DNA of 64,000 bases from Mangrovibacterium diazotrophicum (GCF_003610535.1 NZ_RAPN01000001.1:3583320-3647319); one strand, 5' to 3'. Shown: positions 17,298-28,100, numbered from the stretch's first letter. Notes: generated by a model not told the origin, from the letters alone. Made by a program: numbers and translations.

Positions 17298-19187
17298 ATG
17301 AAAAAACTTCCTTTCATTTTTTGTCTGTTTTTGATGTGGTCGTGTGCCACGAAGCAGGTTCCGGCACCTCAGTCGTACTCTATCGAACAGTTTTATCAGA
17401 ATGTCCGCTTTGGAGGTGGAGCTTTTTCGAACGATGAAACTAAACTGTTGGTGAGTTGCGATGAAACCGGCATCTTCAATGTTTACGAAATTGATATTGC
17501 GTCTACCGAAAAAACGGCCGTGACACATTCCGGTGAGGAATCATTCTTTGCTGTTGATTACGTTCCCGGTTCGGGAGATATTCTTTACTCGGCCGATAAA
17601 GGAGGCAACGAAATTGACCACATTTACTTGCTAAGTTCTGATAGTATCACGACTGATCTGACGCCCGGCGAAAACGAAAAAGCGTCCTTCGGGGGTTGGA
17701 GTGATGATAAGAAATCGATGTATTACATCTCAAACAAACGCGATCCGAAGTTTTTCGATCTTTATAAAATGCCGATCGCTACTTGGGAAGCTGAGATGAT
17801 TTATCAGAACGACGCCGGACTGGACGTTTCAGGAATCTCGAAGGATGAAAAAACATTAGTCCTCACCAAAGCAATTACGACCAGCGAAGACAAGATGTTT
17901 TTGTACGACCTGGCAACGAAGGAGATGAAGGAGATTACCGACGGAAATGGGAACTACGGTTCGTCGGGCTTTAGCGAGGATGGCCAGTACTTTTACTACA
18001 TTACGAATGCGGCGAAAGAATTTGCTTATTTAGTGGAATACGAGATTAGTACCGGCGAAAAAAAGGTGCTATACGAAACCAACTGGGATGTCATGTACAG
18101 TTATTTGAGTGAAAACGGTAAATACCGCGTCATTGCAATTAACGAGGATGGTAAAAACAGCCTGAAAGTTATCGATAATGAAACCGATCAGGAAGTTGCT
18201 TTGCCGCAAATCCCGGACGGAGATGTGGTTGCCGTGAGCATTTCGGACAGTGAGAAACTGGCTCGCCTGACCATTGGTACGTCCAAAGCTCCCAACAATA
18301 TTTACGTGTACAACTTCGAAAGCGGTGAACTGAAAAAGTTGACCAACAGTTTGAATTCGGAGATCAATTCTGACGATTTGGTGTCGGCGGAAGTTGTTCG
18401 TTTTAGTTCGTTCGATGGACTTGAAATCCCGGCGATCTACTACAAACCAATCGTGGCGAGTCCAGACAATAAAGTCCCGGCTTTGGTGTGGGTTCATGGA
18501 GGCCCGGGCGGACAAACGCGCGTTGGGTATTTTGCGTTGATCCAGTACCTGGTGAACCAGGGGTACGCAATTCTGGCGGTGAATAACCGCGGAAGCAGCG
18601 GCTATGGCAAGAGCTTTTACAAAATGGACGACCGGAACCATGGCGACAAGGACCTGAAAGATTGCATTGCCGGTAAAGATTGGCTGGCAGCGCAGGATTA
18701 TATCGATGCCGACAAAATCGGAATTATTGGTGGAAGCTACGGTGGCTACATGACCATGGCTGCGATGACTTTTACCCCCGATGAGTTCAAGGTTGGGGTC
18801 GATATTTTTGGCGTGACCAACTGGCTGAGAACTTTAAAGTCAATCCCCCCTTATTGGGAAGCATTTCGCGAGGCACTCTACGAAGAATTGGGTGATCCAT
18901 TCTCGGACGACTCGGTTCGTCTGTACAATATCTCACCGTTGTTCCACGCCGGTCAGGTGAAACATCCGGTGATGGTTTTGCAGGGCGCCAACGATCCACG
19001 CGTGTTGCAGGTCGAATCGGATGAGATTGTTGCTGCCATTCGGGGTAATAATGTACCGGTTGAGTATGTGATTTTCCCCGACGAAGGCCACGGCTTTGTG
19101 AAAAAGGAAAACGAGATCAAGGGCTACGGACAGATTAAGGATTTTCTGGATCACTATTTAAAAGGCATTCCGCCTGCAGCAGAATAG
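17298..19187 (+). CDS. S9-family serine peptidase (prolyl oligopeptidase type), lipoprotein
   Basis: 629 residues from ATG 17298; an ATG 12 codons upstream lacks a signal sequence. The N-terminus is a lipoprotein signal with LMWSC. Residues 30-370 form a beta-propeller. The C-terminal hydrolase has nucleophile Ser in GGSYGGYMT, Asp in GANDPRVLQ and His in DEGHGFVK. It probably trims peptides in the periplasm or at the outer membrane. It is a monocistronic unit between two near-identical terminators. Confidence 0.9.
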   Translation: MKKLPFIFCLFLMWSCATKQVPAPQSYSIEQFYQNVRFGGGAFSNDETKLLVSCDETGIFNVYEIDIASTEKTAVTHSGEESFFAVDYVPGSGDILYSADKGGNEIDHIYLLSSDSITTDLTPGENEKASFGGWSDDKKSMYYISNKRDPKFFDLYKMPIATWEAEMIYQNDAGLDVSGISKDEKTLVLTKAITTSEDKMFLYDLATKEMKEITDGNGNYGSSGFSEDGQYFYYITNAAKEFAYLVEYEISTGEKKVLYETNWDVMYSYLSENGKYRVIAINEDGKNSLKVIDNETDQEVALPQIPDGDVVAVSISDSEKLARLTIGTSKAPNNIYVYNFESGELKKLTNSLNSEINSDDLVSAEVVRFSSFDGLEIPAIYYKPIVASPDNKVPALVWVHGGPGGQTRVGYFALIQYLVNQGYAILAVNNRGSSGYGKSFYKMDDRNHGDKDLKDCIAGKDWLAAQDYIDADKIGIIGGSYGGYMTMAAMTFTPDEFKVGVDIFGVTNWLRTLKSIPPYWEAFREALYEELGDPFSDDSVRLYNISPLFHAGQVKHPVMVLQGANDPRVLQVESDEIVAAIRGNNVPVEYVIFPDEGHGFVKKENEIKGYGQIKDFLDHYLKGIPPAAE

Positions 19188-19207
19188 CAAAGTGAAGATT
19201 ATACAGG

Positions 19208-19235
19208 AGGCTCGGGCATTGGCTCGGGCCTTTTT
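19208..19235 (+). terminator. Intrinsic terminator of the S9 peptidase gene
   Basis: AGGCTCGGGC - ATTG - GCTCGGGCCT folds into a 10-bp stem with G-T wobbles, followed by TTTTTC. It is almost identical to the pgk terminator. Confidence 0.88.
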
Positions 19236-19247
19236 CAGTTTCAATAA

Positions 19248-19670
19248 TTAGAATTTGACAGTTATTCTGAATCCCGGTTGGGGTTTTAAAGCGAGTCCTG
19301 TCAACTCTGAGTTGATAAATGGTTGCGGACTAAGATCGAAGCTAAGTTGATATGCTCGTCGCTTGTTTGCCCCCGCACTGATAAAGAAAGGGATACTGCT
19401 AAAAGTCGAAATCACTCCTCCAAGCATCAAAAAGCCGAAAATATCAGTGCTACTGTTTGACGGGCTATCCCACGATTCATTAAATGCTGCTGCACCTACA
19501 ACAGTGGTAGTCAATCCGACCCCTAATAGAATCCATCCGGTTTTCTGTTGTCGGTGACTTATTTCACGATAAGTTTCTTGTTTCGCTTTATTTGCCGGAC
19601 TAATCTGTTGTCCGAAGATGGGATAAAGCGTAAGCAAAACCAAAAGACAAGAGATTATTGACTTTTTCAT
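19248..19670 (-). CDS. Small exported membrane protein of unknown function
   Basis: 140 residues. Signal peptide (1-20, ending IFGQ), then two hydrophobic segments near 45-60 and 78-97 joined by an acidic Ser-rich loop, and a C-terminal beta-like tail ending ITVKF. No family recognised. It stands alone and converges on the S9 peptidase gene. Confidence 0.65.
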   Translation of the reverse strand: MKKSIISCLLVLLTLYPIFGQQISPANKAKQETYREISHRQQKTGWILLGVGLTTTVVGAAAFNESWDSPSNSSTDIFGFLMLGGVISTFSSIPFFISAGANKRRAYQLSFDLSPQPFINSELTGLALKPQPGFRITVKF

Positions 19671-19757
19671 AACTGGATGATTAATGGTTTTTTACGCTGG
19701 GTTCTACGAAAAGCGTTTTTCTAAGTTTATCATGAAAGCATGTGGTATAAAAGAAAA

Positions 19758-19783
19758 TCAGCACACCGGAATCGGAGTGCTGA
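19758..19783 (-). terminator. Terminator of the acyltransferase gene
   Basis: TCAGCAC...GTGCTGA stem with a C/G-rich inner part. On the minus strand it is followed by ATTTTCTTT. It lies about 35 bp past the acyltransferase stop. Confidence 0.7.
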
Positions 19784-19816
19784 TCATTATATTTCAACAT
19801 TAAGTGTTTGTCTTCG

Positions 19817-20962
19817 TTAGTTCTTCTTCCCCAAAGGTGACGAATCTTGCACGGTAATAACTGCAGCTCGGTAACGCGCCAAGCGCTCTCGCCTTTTCTT
19901 CGTTAAGTAATTGCGTACTGGCTTGTCGTAGAATGTCATGACCAGCCATGCAAAAACTACCATGGCGATGGTTCCAATTCCGATGATCCAGGGAAGTTGT
20001 TCCTGGGGCGGATTTTGCGTGATATAATAGTTCCCGAACCACCAGATCCCAACATAGTGAGTCATATACAGCGGATAAGAAATATTGCCCATGAAGATGC
20101 AGGCTTTTTGAAGTGAACCAGACAAAACTGATCCGGCACCAAGAGATACCAATAGGGGGAAATAGAACAGGATGATGACGGACTCGACAATCCAGTTTTT
20201 TGAAATCCCGGATGTCATAAAGGCTGCAGCCAGCAAGATCGACAATAAAACAAATCCCAGTTTGTTTTTGATGATCCAACCTGAGCGGAAAATGAATAAG
20301 CCTGCCAGGAACGAATAACTCATACGGATTCCGCCATGCACAAAGGTGCTGCCATCCCAACCTCCCAAAAGAGCGCCGGCATGATAGCCCACCCACAGGA
20401 TGCCCGCGGCTGCGGGAATCAGCAAGAACGCGATTACACGTTTGGAGAGGCGGACGAGGACCAGGGCGTAGATCATGTTTGCAACGTATTCCCAAAACAA
20501 TGACCAGGCAGGTGCATTTAAACTGAAATTGTTGAATGCTCGCTCCTGCATAATTGGGAGTGGAATCAACAACAGTGAGCAAACAAAAATTAATGCCAGC
20601 ATTGATCCGGAGTATGCTGCTGCGTGGTTGGCAAAAGGGTCAACAAAAAGTCCAATCAGCCCAAGCACGGCGCCTGCAATTACCAGCGGATGCAGCCGGA
20701 TTAACCGTGACGTAAAAAATGAACGAAGCCCCATTTGTGTTAGTCGGGAGTCGTAAGCATAGGCAATCACGAAGCCGGAAAGGCAAAAGAAAAAATCCAC
20801 GGCCAGAAATCCGTGTCCAATGAAGTTTTTCGAGAAATCCGGATAAACCCATTCCATATAATGGAAAACGACCACAGCCAAAGCGGCAATTCCTCTTAAA
20901 CCATCCAGAACGTGAAAATGCTTTTTGCTTTGCAGTAAGGCTGCATCTGTGGAATAAGTCAT
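19817..20962 (-). CDS. Membrane-bound acyltransferase (OafA/YrhL type)
   Basis: 381-residue integral membrane protein with about ten hydrophobic segments. The family N-terminus is HVLDGLRGIAALAVVVFHYMEW, with the catalytic His in FHY. The next conserved part is HGFLAVDFFFCLSGF. Such enzymes O-acetylate exported sugars, lipopolysaccharide or peptidoglycan. No sugar-biosynthesis neighbours point to a substrate. The C-terminus is short and basic, with no SGNH domain. Confidence 0.85.
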   Translation of the reverse strand: MTYSTDAALLQSKKHFHVLDGLRGIAALAVVVFHYMEWVYPDFSKNFIGHGFLAVDFFFCLSGFVIAYAYDSRLTQMGLRSFFTSRLIRLHPLVIAGAVLGLIGLFVDPFANHAAAYSGSMLALIFVCSLLLIPLPIMQERAFNNFSLNAPAWSLFWEYVANMIYALVLVRLSKRVIAFLLIPAAAGILWVGYHAGALLGGWDGSTFVHGGIRMSYSFLAGLFIFRSGWIIKNKLGFVLLSILLAAAFMTSGISKNWIVESVIILFYFPLLVSLGAGSVLSGSLQKACIFMGNISYPLYMTHYVGIWWFGNYYITQNPPQEQLPWIIGIGTIAMVVFAWLVMTFYDKPVRNYLTKKRRERLARYRAAVITVQDSSPLGKKN

Positions 20963-21152
20963 AAATGTTTAAATTAACAGGGCTTTTATGAAGCGCGTAA
21001 AACTATACCAAAAAGTCTTTATATCCTAGGGACAAGCTTGTTCTTCCTTTTTGTTCGTTGACTTTAAAATGAAGTTGAGGAACCATTTTCAGGCTGGTGC
21101 AGATGGCAGAAATGTTTTCTGTTCAAATTTGACTAACTTGGAAACAAAAACC

Positions 21153-21599
21153 ATGAACAGAACGGACAAAGCTTTGGCCTGCTTTGAGAATTTTAATTGT
21201 TGTCAGGCCGTGTTGACCGCTTTTAACAAAGAAATTGGTTTGACTGAAGCATACTGCCTGAAATTAGGAGCTGGCTTTGGTGGCGGAATGAATTGCGGAG
21301 AAACTTGCGGTGCAGTGACTGGTGCCTATATGGTGCTCGGATTAAGCAAAGCGTACGCGACTCCAACTCCCGAGTCGAAAATCAAAATGAAGGAAGATAC
21401 CTTACACTTTAATCGCTTGTTTCGCGAGAAGCAGGGCAGCTTGCTTTGCAAAGAGTTGTTGGGTGTCAATGTGTCGCTGCCTGAAGGAAGAGCTTTTGCG
21501 CAGGAGAATTACTTATTCGAAACGCGCTGTCCTCACTTCATTGCAAGTGCCTGCCGAATTCTGGATCAGCTGCTGGATGCGCAAAAAAAAGGTGCTTAA
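21153..21599 (+). CDS. C-GCAxxG-C-C family redox protein
   Basis: 148 residues from ATG 21153; the frame is open upstream but begins with unconserved sequence. The repeated Cys pattern is NCCQAVL, then GGGMNCGETCGAVTGAYMVLG, and later SLLCKELLG and RCPHFIASACR. This is the putative redox-active C_GCAxxG_C_C family (PF09719), a function name given from Cys conservation only. The last codons (QKKGA) double as the U-tract and stem of a terminator acting on the opposite strand. Confidence 0.85.
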   Translation: MNRTDKALACFENFNCCQAVLTAFNKEIGLTEAYCLKLGAGFGGGMNCGETCGAVTGAYMVLGLSKAYATPTPESKIKMKEDTLHFNRLFREKQGSLLCKELLGVNVSLPEGRAFAQENYLFETRCPHFIASACRILDQLLDAQKKGA

Positions 21600-21623
21600 C
21601 GAATTTGTTCCATCAAGCACCTT
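21583..21623 (-). terminator. Terminator of the T9SS cargo / porP unit, embedded in the end of the opposite gene
   Basis: Arms AAGGTGCTT (21589-21597) and AAGCACCTT (21615-21623); on the minus strand eight T residues (21583-21590) follow the stem. It therefore serves the minus-strand porP transcript while its sequence encodes the C-terminus of the plus-strand gene. Confidence 0.75.
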
Positions 21624-21755
21624 CGAAGTTATTTACTGTTTGCGTTGAACTGAAATATTTCTTCAGCCGTTTGATTTTACGTGTTCCGTGGCCAGAAGTT
21701 GTGTTCGTCCCGAAAATAAAATTTTGCATGCTGCTTTCGGCGCTCAAAACTCTCA

Positions 21756-22691
21756 TTAGTTGTACCAGATGAAATCGGTGTTACGATAGCGGCGCAGCGG
21801 TATCCGGTATTCAATCAGAAATTCGTGAGAAGGGTTGGATTTTAATTCAGAACCCAGGTTGAAGTCGTAAGTATAACCGATTCGAATGTTGCGGCTGATG
21901 TTTATACCGCAAAGCAAAGTAAGTTCATTGCTGGTTCGATAAGTTGCTCCCAGGTCAAACAGTTCGGTCGGACCTTTCACCAATCCGGTTGGTCGCTTAA
22001 AGCGTATTATTCCTGTTCCTTCCACAACGGTCAGGTTGCTTCGGTTTGAAAGCTGAATGCCGGCCGTCAGATTATAGGCTTCCTTTTCAGTATTCTTGTA
22101 ATAGGCGTAGAAGTAGCGGTGGTTGCTAATCAGTAGTTCATCGTCGGATTTCCAAAGCGCAAAAAGGTGTGTTGTAGATGCTCCAACGATGAAATACTCC
22201 GCTTGTAGTTCGAATCCCAGGCTTGCATCGGGCGAGCTGTAACGTTCGGAAGTGTAGTCCAGCGCCGGATCGTCGATGATCACAGCTTCGTAAGCCGATG
22301 TATTGACACTTCGGGTGTAGACTCCCACTGCGAGCCCCAGGGAAAGAAAAAGATCGCGATCCAGTTTCAGTTGGTAAGCGTATTGCAGCGTGGGGTTGAG
22401 CGCAGTTGTCAATCCAATGTCGTCGCGAAGCATGCTTATTCCAAAAGCCGAATGGTATTCCTCGTAAAAGCCTGAGGCGTTGAGGTTGTAAATTTCCGGT
22501 GCGCCGTCAATGCCTGTCCATTGGTTCCGGTAGTTCGAGAAAAAGTAGATGAAACCGGCGCGTGCGATAGACGCCGGGTTGTAGTTGGCGCGATTGTACC
22601 AATGACTGGTCATTCCCAACTCGGTTTGTGCAAAAACCGATTGAATGGTCAAAAAGAGAAGTCCGACGGATAGGAGTAGAATTTTTTTCAT
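21756..22691 (-). CDS. PorP/SprF family T9SS outer-membrane protein
   Basis: 311-residue beta-barrel protein with signal peptide (1-21, ending VFAQ), the early segment MTSHWYNRANYNPASIARAG typical of PorP/SprF, and a C-terminal region FLIEYRIPLRRY. These proteins anchor or help secrete one partner protein with a type B sorting domain, normally encoded next door; here that is the gene at 22703-24808, 11 bp upstream on the same strand. Confidence 0.88.
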   Translation of the reverse strand: MKKILLLSVGLLFLTIQSVFAQTELGMTSHWYNRANYNPASIARAGFIYFFSNYRNQWTGIDGAPEIYNLNASGFYEEYHSAFGISMLRDDIGLTTALNPTLQYAYQLKLDRDLFLSLGLAVGVYTRSVNTSAYEAVIIDDPALDYTSERYSSPDASLGFELQAEYFIVGASTTHLFALWKSDDELLISNHRYFYAYYKNTEKEAYNLTAGIQLSNRSNLTVVEGTGIIRFKRPTGLVKGPTELFDLGATYRTSNELTLLCGINISRNIRIGYTYDFNLGSELKSNPSHEFLIEYRIPLRRYRNTDFIWYN

Positions 22692-22702
22692 AGTTGCCGG
22701 TT

Positions 22703-24808
22703 TTATTTGACCAAGGTTATAAAGCCCTTCTTGACGTGTTCTTCTTCGTTGGTATCGGTGTATCTGACGACGTAGAAGTAGGTGTCGGGATCGACCAGTT
22801 TTCCTTTGTAGTAGCCGTCCCAGCCAACATCACCGGAGTAGAGAACCAAGCCGTGCCTGTCGAATATTTCCTGCTCGAAGCCCGGCATGAAAGAGTCGTT
22901 TATTCCATCATTGTTCGGGGTGAAAACGTTGGGAATAAAGGGTGTTACTGCAACGCTGGAAGATCCGACAGTTGTGCAACCGTAGTCGTTCTCGACTGTA
23001 ATTGTCACGTCAAACGTCGTCAATTCATTGGGAATGGAGTAGGTATACGTGTGGCTTGCTTGATCCACAAGATTGCCGTCGCCCATATCCCATTCAAATG
23101 AAATGGCATCCGATGAAACTGCATTGCAATCAACCGTGTTGTGGCGCACATCGATGGAATTTGTCGAAAGCGAAAAATCGAGATCCGGGTTTGGCACTCT
23201 GGAAATGGTGATACTTAATTCCTGTTTGCATCCGAAGTCGGAATAACCGGTGACAGTATAGGTTCCGCCCGATTGGGTTTGGATGGAACTTGTTGTTTCT
23301 CCGGTGTTCCACAAATACGAGCTTGCTGCATTGGCAACCAATGTAGACGAAGTTCCGGCACAAAACAAACTGTCGCCCGACAGCTTCAAGGTCCAGGTAG
23401 CGTCTGCGGAAGCAGTAAATTTGATCGTATCCGAAACGCATCCTTCGGAAGAATATCCCAACATCCAGTACGTTCCGCCGGGATCGCCAAGTTGGATCGA
23501 CTCGGCCGTGCTTCCGGTACTCCATTCGTACCGGTAGGCGCCATACGCTTGCAAAGTTGTTGTTTCGCCGGGGCAATAAGTGGTGTCGCCCGTGAATCCA
23601 ACCAAAGGAGGCGAAAATGATTCTACCGTTTGGGAAATGGTATCCGAGCACCCGGAAGGGGGATTGTAAATAATCAGCTGCACATCATGCAAGCCCGACG
23701 TTTCAAATTGATGTGTAAAGCTTTTCTCCGTTGAGGTATTACCTTCCCCTAAATCCCATAAATAGCTCAGGGAACCTGTGTTTGTTGTACTTGTGCTGGT
23801 AAAAGCAACTTCGTTTGTTGTGCAATCTTTCATCTCCCAATCGAAATCGGCATTCGGTTCGTACTTCGCCACAACCGACGAAAGCGTGATCTGGCAGCCG
23901 GTTTCCGATTTCATGACACAAAAATATTTGGCGCCTTCCTGCGGGTCGTCCAGTAGCAAATCCTGTTCGTTGCCAATTACAGTGGAGCTGTCGGTATCAA
24001 GCCATTGGTATGTTTCGAAACCTTCCGGGCCTTCCAGAATTGCGACGTTGTCGTTTGTGCAGTAATCAACCGTAATGTACAGCGGCAGGCAATCGGCTAC
24101 AAAATAAGCGTATCCATAGTGGTAGCGCCCTTTGCAGTCGGCCGACATAAATTCAACGGCAATTTCCTGGCCGATATATTTCGTGAGATCTGCGCCAACA
24201 GTGGTCCAGTCACGCCACATCACCGGATCACTTGAACCGGAGGGCGTATACGATTGAAATCCATCGATACTGGCCGATGAATAAACATCGTAATTTGAGC
24301 AGTCCGGAATCTCATCATCGTTCGAGTCGTAAAGCGTCAGTTTGAAACGTGGCTCCTGCAGGGCGGTATGGTCGCTGGCATACTGCAAAACACAGGCAAA
24401 TTTGAGCAGTAAAAAAGCATTGGTCGAGTCGACCGTCATGGTGTATCGCAAGCTTTGTTCCCAACACCGGGGGTTCGTGTCGGAACTCGTGATCTCGCAG
24501 CCCAGGCGTGCAGAATAGGTGTAACCGTCGGGAATCATCTTCAAGGCGTTGCCGGTGTTGGAATCGTAAGCCGACTGATTGGAAATAATCACATGCCGGC
24601 GTGAGGTTGGTAAACTAACCAGGGTTGGGGATGAGTTGACAGAGGTGACCTCAAGGCTTTCGCGCCAGGTGTAACCAACCCAGCCGTTGAAGTTGCCGCT
24701 TTCGAATCCCAGGTTCTGTTTGTTTTGAGACAGAGCGGTGAACGGTGTTCCAAAGAAAATAATAACAGAGCCTAAAAATGCGACGATCCTAGTGCTACAC
24801 TGACTCAT
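22703..24808 (-). CDS. T9SS type B cargo protein with PKD-like domains
   Basis: 701-residue secreted protein. A signal peptide ends near ALSQ (28). Residues 30-240 look like a jelly-roll adhesion region (NFNGWVGYTW...). PKD-like domains occupy about 330-400 and 540-610 (YLWDLGEGNTS, FEWDMGDGNL), with Ig-like repeats YRWSTG / YLWNTG between. The last 75 residues are the gliding-motility-associated sorting domain: FIPNVFTPNNDGINDSF, then GWDGYYKGKLVDPDTYFYVV. It is likely exported by T9SS and held at the surface with the adjacent PorP-like protein. Possible adhesin. Confidence 0.88.
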   Translation of the reverse strand: MSQCSTRIVAFLGSVIIFFGTPFTALSQNKQNLGFESGNFNGWVGYTWRESLEVTSVNSSPTLVSLPTSRRHVIISNQSAYDSNTGNALKMIPDGYTYSARLGCEITSSDTNPRCWEQSLRYTMTVDSTNAFLLLKFACVLQYASDHTALQEPRFKLTLYDSNDDEIPDCSNYDVYSSASIDGFQSYTPSGSSDPVMWRDWTTVGADLTKYIGQEIAVEFMSADCKGRYHYGYAYFVADCLPLYITVDYCTNDNVAILEGPEGFETYQWLDTDSSTVIGNEQDLLLDDPQEGAKYFCVMKSETGCQITLSSVVAKYEPNADFDWEMKDCTTNEVAFTSTSTTNTGSLSYLWDLGEGNTSTEKSFTHQFETSGLHDVQLIIYNPPSGCSDTISQTVESFSPPLVGFTGDTTYCPGETTTLQAYGAYRYEWSTGSTAESIQLGDPGGTYWMLGYSSEGCVSDTIKFTASADATWTLKLSGDSLFCAGTSSTLVANAASSYLWNTGETTSSIQTQSGGTYTVTGYSDFGCKQELSITISRVPNPDLDFSLSTNSIDVRHNTVDCNAVSSDAISFEWDMGDGNLVDQASHTYTYSIPNELTTFDVTITVENDYGCTTVGSSSVAVTPFIPNVFTPNNDGINDSFMPGFEQEIFDRHGLVLYSGDVGWDGYYKGKLVDPDTYFYVVRYTDTNEEEHVKKGFITLVK

Positions 24809-25116
24809 GGTTGGGTGTTTAGCAGGTGAATAATTTCAGCTGTTTGAATGCGCGCAGGTAGCGGAACCAAGCTAACCACGATCGGTCAGGTTGTCCAATG
24901 GCAAATCCCCTTTTTTAATGAAAGTCCCCGTTAATGCTCCTATTTTAGCAGGTTTGACTGTGTCTTCCTGCGGTTTTGAACAAAGCGAATCCGGTTTTCT
25001 CACAACACGTTGTGCAACATTCTTTTAAATTATTCCACAGCAGACTTTGTTTACCCTACTTTTTCTTTTTCAATGCTCCAATTTTAGCCCTGAGTTTAAT
25101 CAGTCTCCAACAAAAA
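24809..25116. other. Gap without a gene, upstream of the T9SS cargo gene
   Basis: Holds the upstream region of the cargo gene on the minus strand. The only structure I see is a short inverted repeat CACAAC-AC-GTTGTG at 25001-25014. No convincing -7/-33 pair was found on the minus strand. Confidence 0.5.
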
Positions 25117-25156
25117 AACAGGCGCTGTATCTGCCGAAGCAAACGAGCGCCTGTTT
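25110..25156 (-). terminator. Intrinsic terminator of the RND efflux operon
   Basis: Stem AACAGGCGCT (25117-25126) with AGCGCCTGTT (25146-25155) around a 19-nt loop; on the minus strand the stem is followed by a T-run (25112-25118). It lies 21 bp past the RND gene. Confidence 0.8.
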
Positions 25157-25176
25157 AAAAACTTTATTGATTAGAA

Positions 25177-28100
25177 CTATTCTTCGATCTCGTTTTTGCT
25201 ACGCATGGAATCCTGAGGCAACATGCCCAGCAGTTTTTTTACCTGATAGTTGATACGAATCGTCAGCATGTACATCACCGGCGAAATGATCAGCGTCAGG
25301 AAGGTTGCAAAGGTCAACCCAAAGATAACCGTCCACGACATCGGTCCCCAGAAAGCGACTGTTTCACCACCAATCGAGAAATCGGGGTTGAAGTCGGTGT
25401 AAAGAGTGAAGAAGTCGAAATTGAGACCCACAGCCAGGGGAACCAATCCAAGTACCGTCGTAATTGCCGTCAGCAATACCGGGCGCAGACGCGTTTTGCC
25501 GGCTTGCACAATGCAATGGATCTCGTCGTGGATGCTCAGGAAAGCCTTTTCCGACAAGCCCAATTCTTCGCGGCGACGCTGGCGCAGCAAGTCGATGTAG
25601 TCGACCAGTACAATACCGTTGTTTACCACGATACCCGCCAGCGAGATGATACCGATACCGGTCATAATCACCACAAAGTCCATATGGAAAACTCCCAGCC
25701 CGAGGAATACTCCGATGGTGCTGAAGAGTACGGTCGTCATGATAATCAACGGGCGGATGAACGAGTTGAACTGGGTCACCAGGATCAGTGTGATGGACGC
25801 CAAAGCGATCAGCAGTGCCATCATCAGGAAGTTGCTGCTTTCTTCCTGCTCCTGTTGCTCACCGGTATAACTTATAGAATATCCCCGAGGTATTTCATAG
25901 TTTGAAAGTACCTGCCGGATGCGAGCGTTAATCTCGTTGGCATTAAAACCTTGCAACACGTTCGACGAAATCGTAATTGTCCGCTTGTTGTCGATTCGGT
26001 TAATTTTATCATAGGTCGAAGAGTATTCGAAAGAAGCTACTGCTGAGATCGGAATTTTGTTGCCGTCGTTTTGAATCACCTGGTTCATCAGGGTCGAAAC
26101 ATTATTCCGGTATTTTTCATCAAAGCGGATGAAAATATCGTATTCATCTTCGCCGTCCTTATAGTCGCCCACATCGTATCCGTAAAGCGCATAACGCAAG
26201 GCCAACGCAATTTCAGTCGTCGAAAGTTTGTACAAACGAGCTTTCTCACGGTCAATGCGAACTAACATTTCGGGTTGGTTGGTATTGATGTTGAGTTTCA
26301 ACCCCTCGATACCGGGAATACGGTCAGCATCAATCCGGTTAATAACGTCGTCGGTAATGTGCAGAAGCTGGTCGAATTTATCGCCCGAAACTTCGATGCT
26401 AATCGGAGCTCCAACCGGTGGTCCGTCGTCTTCTTTTTCGACATAAATTTTTGCTCCGACAAAGCCTTTCAGGTCTTTTGCCAGCTGAGCCATGACATCG
26501 GTTGTACTAATGCCATCACGTAGTTTGAATTCCTCAAACGAAATGGAAATGAGCGATTTATTCGGAGCAGTCGAGTTTTCAAACATGTCTCCCTTCCCGT
26601 TACCCACGTTCGTTGTCACCGACTTCACAACGTGCATGTATGGTTTCAGGGTTTTATTCACGATCGTTTCCACGCGACGAGTCACTTCGTCGGTTTTGTC
26701 GATCGAACTTCCCAGTGGCAACTCGGAGGTCACATAAACCGTTTGCGGTTCAGTTGAAGGGAAGAAAACAACATGAGGGTTCGACGCAAAATAAAAACCG
26801 ATTGACAGGAACATCAACAGGATAGTTCCGAAGAAATAGATCAAGGGTTTCTTGCCGGTCAAAGCAAATTTGAGTTGGTTCTCATAGAAGTTTTCCAGCC
26901 AAACCAGAAATTTATTCTGGAACCAGCGGGCGGTGCCTCGCAGTACAAAAATGTTGAGTAGAATAAGTAGCGCAACTGTTACAATGATGTTGCCCATCCA
27001 GAATATCTTCAACAGGTAGAATGGTAGCGACAGAGCAACAAGAATAGCTGCATTGCGCAGGCCTTTTTTCACATTGGCCTTGCGGTTGATGTCTTCGATT
27101 TTCATGAACCCGGCAATAAACGGCGGAGTCAGTACCAGCGCCACAAACAATGATGAGGCGAGTACGATGATCAGCGTTTGCGGCAAGATTTTCATGAACT
27201 CACCCATAATCCCTTTCCAGAAGATCAGCGGGAAGAAGGCCGCGAGTGTTGTCAGGGTTGACGAAATAATCGGGAAGGCAATTTCGCTGACCCCGCGTTT
27301 GGTTGCCGTAAGGGCAGAATAGCCGTGCGAGTGGAGCCGGTAAACGTTTTCGACCACCACAATGGAGTTATCCACCAACATCCCCAGCGCAAGTATCAAG
27401 CTGAAAAGCACCATGTTGTTCAGTGAAATTCCCATTTGCTGCAAAATGACAAACGACAGGAACATGGACATGGGGATGGACAAGCCCGAGAACAAGGCGT
27501 TGCGGAAACCAAGGAACAGGAACAGCACGAAAATTACGAGCAGCATTCCTAAGATGATACTGTTTTCGAGGTTCGCTATTTGGTTTCGGATGTAGTATGA
27601 ATTATCGTCGGTAATACGGACATCGAGGTTTGAGGGGAGGTATCCGCTTTTTTGATGTTCCTCGATGAGGTTGCGTACTTTCTCGGTTGCCGATAAAATG
27701 TTCTGTCCGCTCTTCTTGGTAATCGACAGGGTGACTACCGGCTTTTCGTCAAGGCGCGAAATGGTTGATCTTTCCTTGTAGCCATCTACAACCGTAGCAA
27801 TATCGCGAATGTAAACCGGTTTGCCACCATTCACTTTGATGATGGTATTGGCAATCTGATCCATGTTGGTGTAGTCGGCTTGCGTACGTATCACGCGGCG
27901 GGTCTCGTCGGATGTGAACTCGCCGGCACCCATTGTCACGTTTTCAACCTGTATGGCGGTTGCCACGTCCTGAAAGCTCATGCCGCTGGCTTCCAGTTTG
28001 TACGGGTCAACGTTGATTTGAATTTCACGTTCATCAACCCCCTTCAGAGTAGCTTCCGAGACTTCGTTCAGTCCTTCAAACTCATCCTGTAGCGTTTCTG

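Noticed and set aside
19800-20582. 260-codon minus-strand frame overlapping the acyltransferase
   Set aside because: Shifted frame of the same DNA; the 381-residue frame has the full acyltransferase motifs.
25001-25014. CACAAC-AC-GTTGTG inverted repeat as an operator of the T9SS cargo gene
   Set aside because: Six-base arms, nearly 200 bp from the gene and no promoter next to it.
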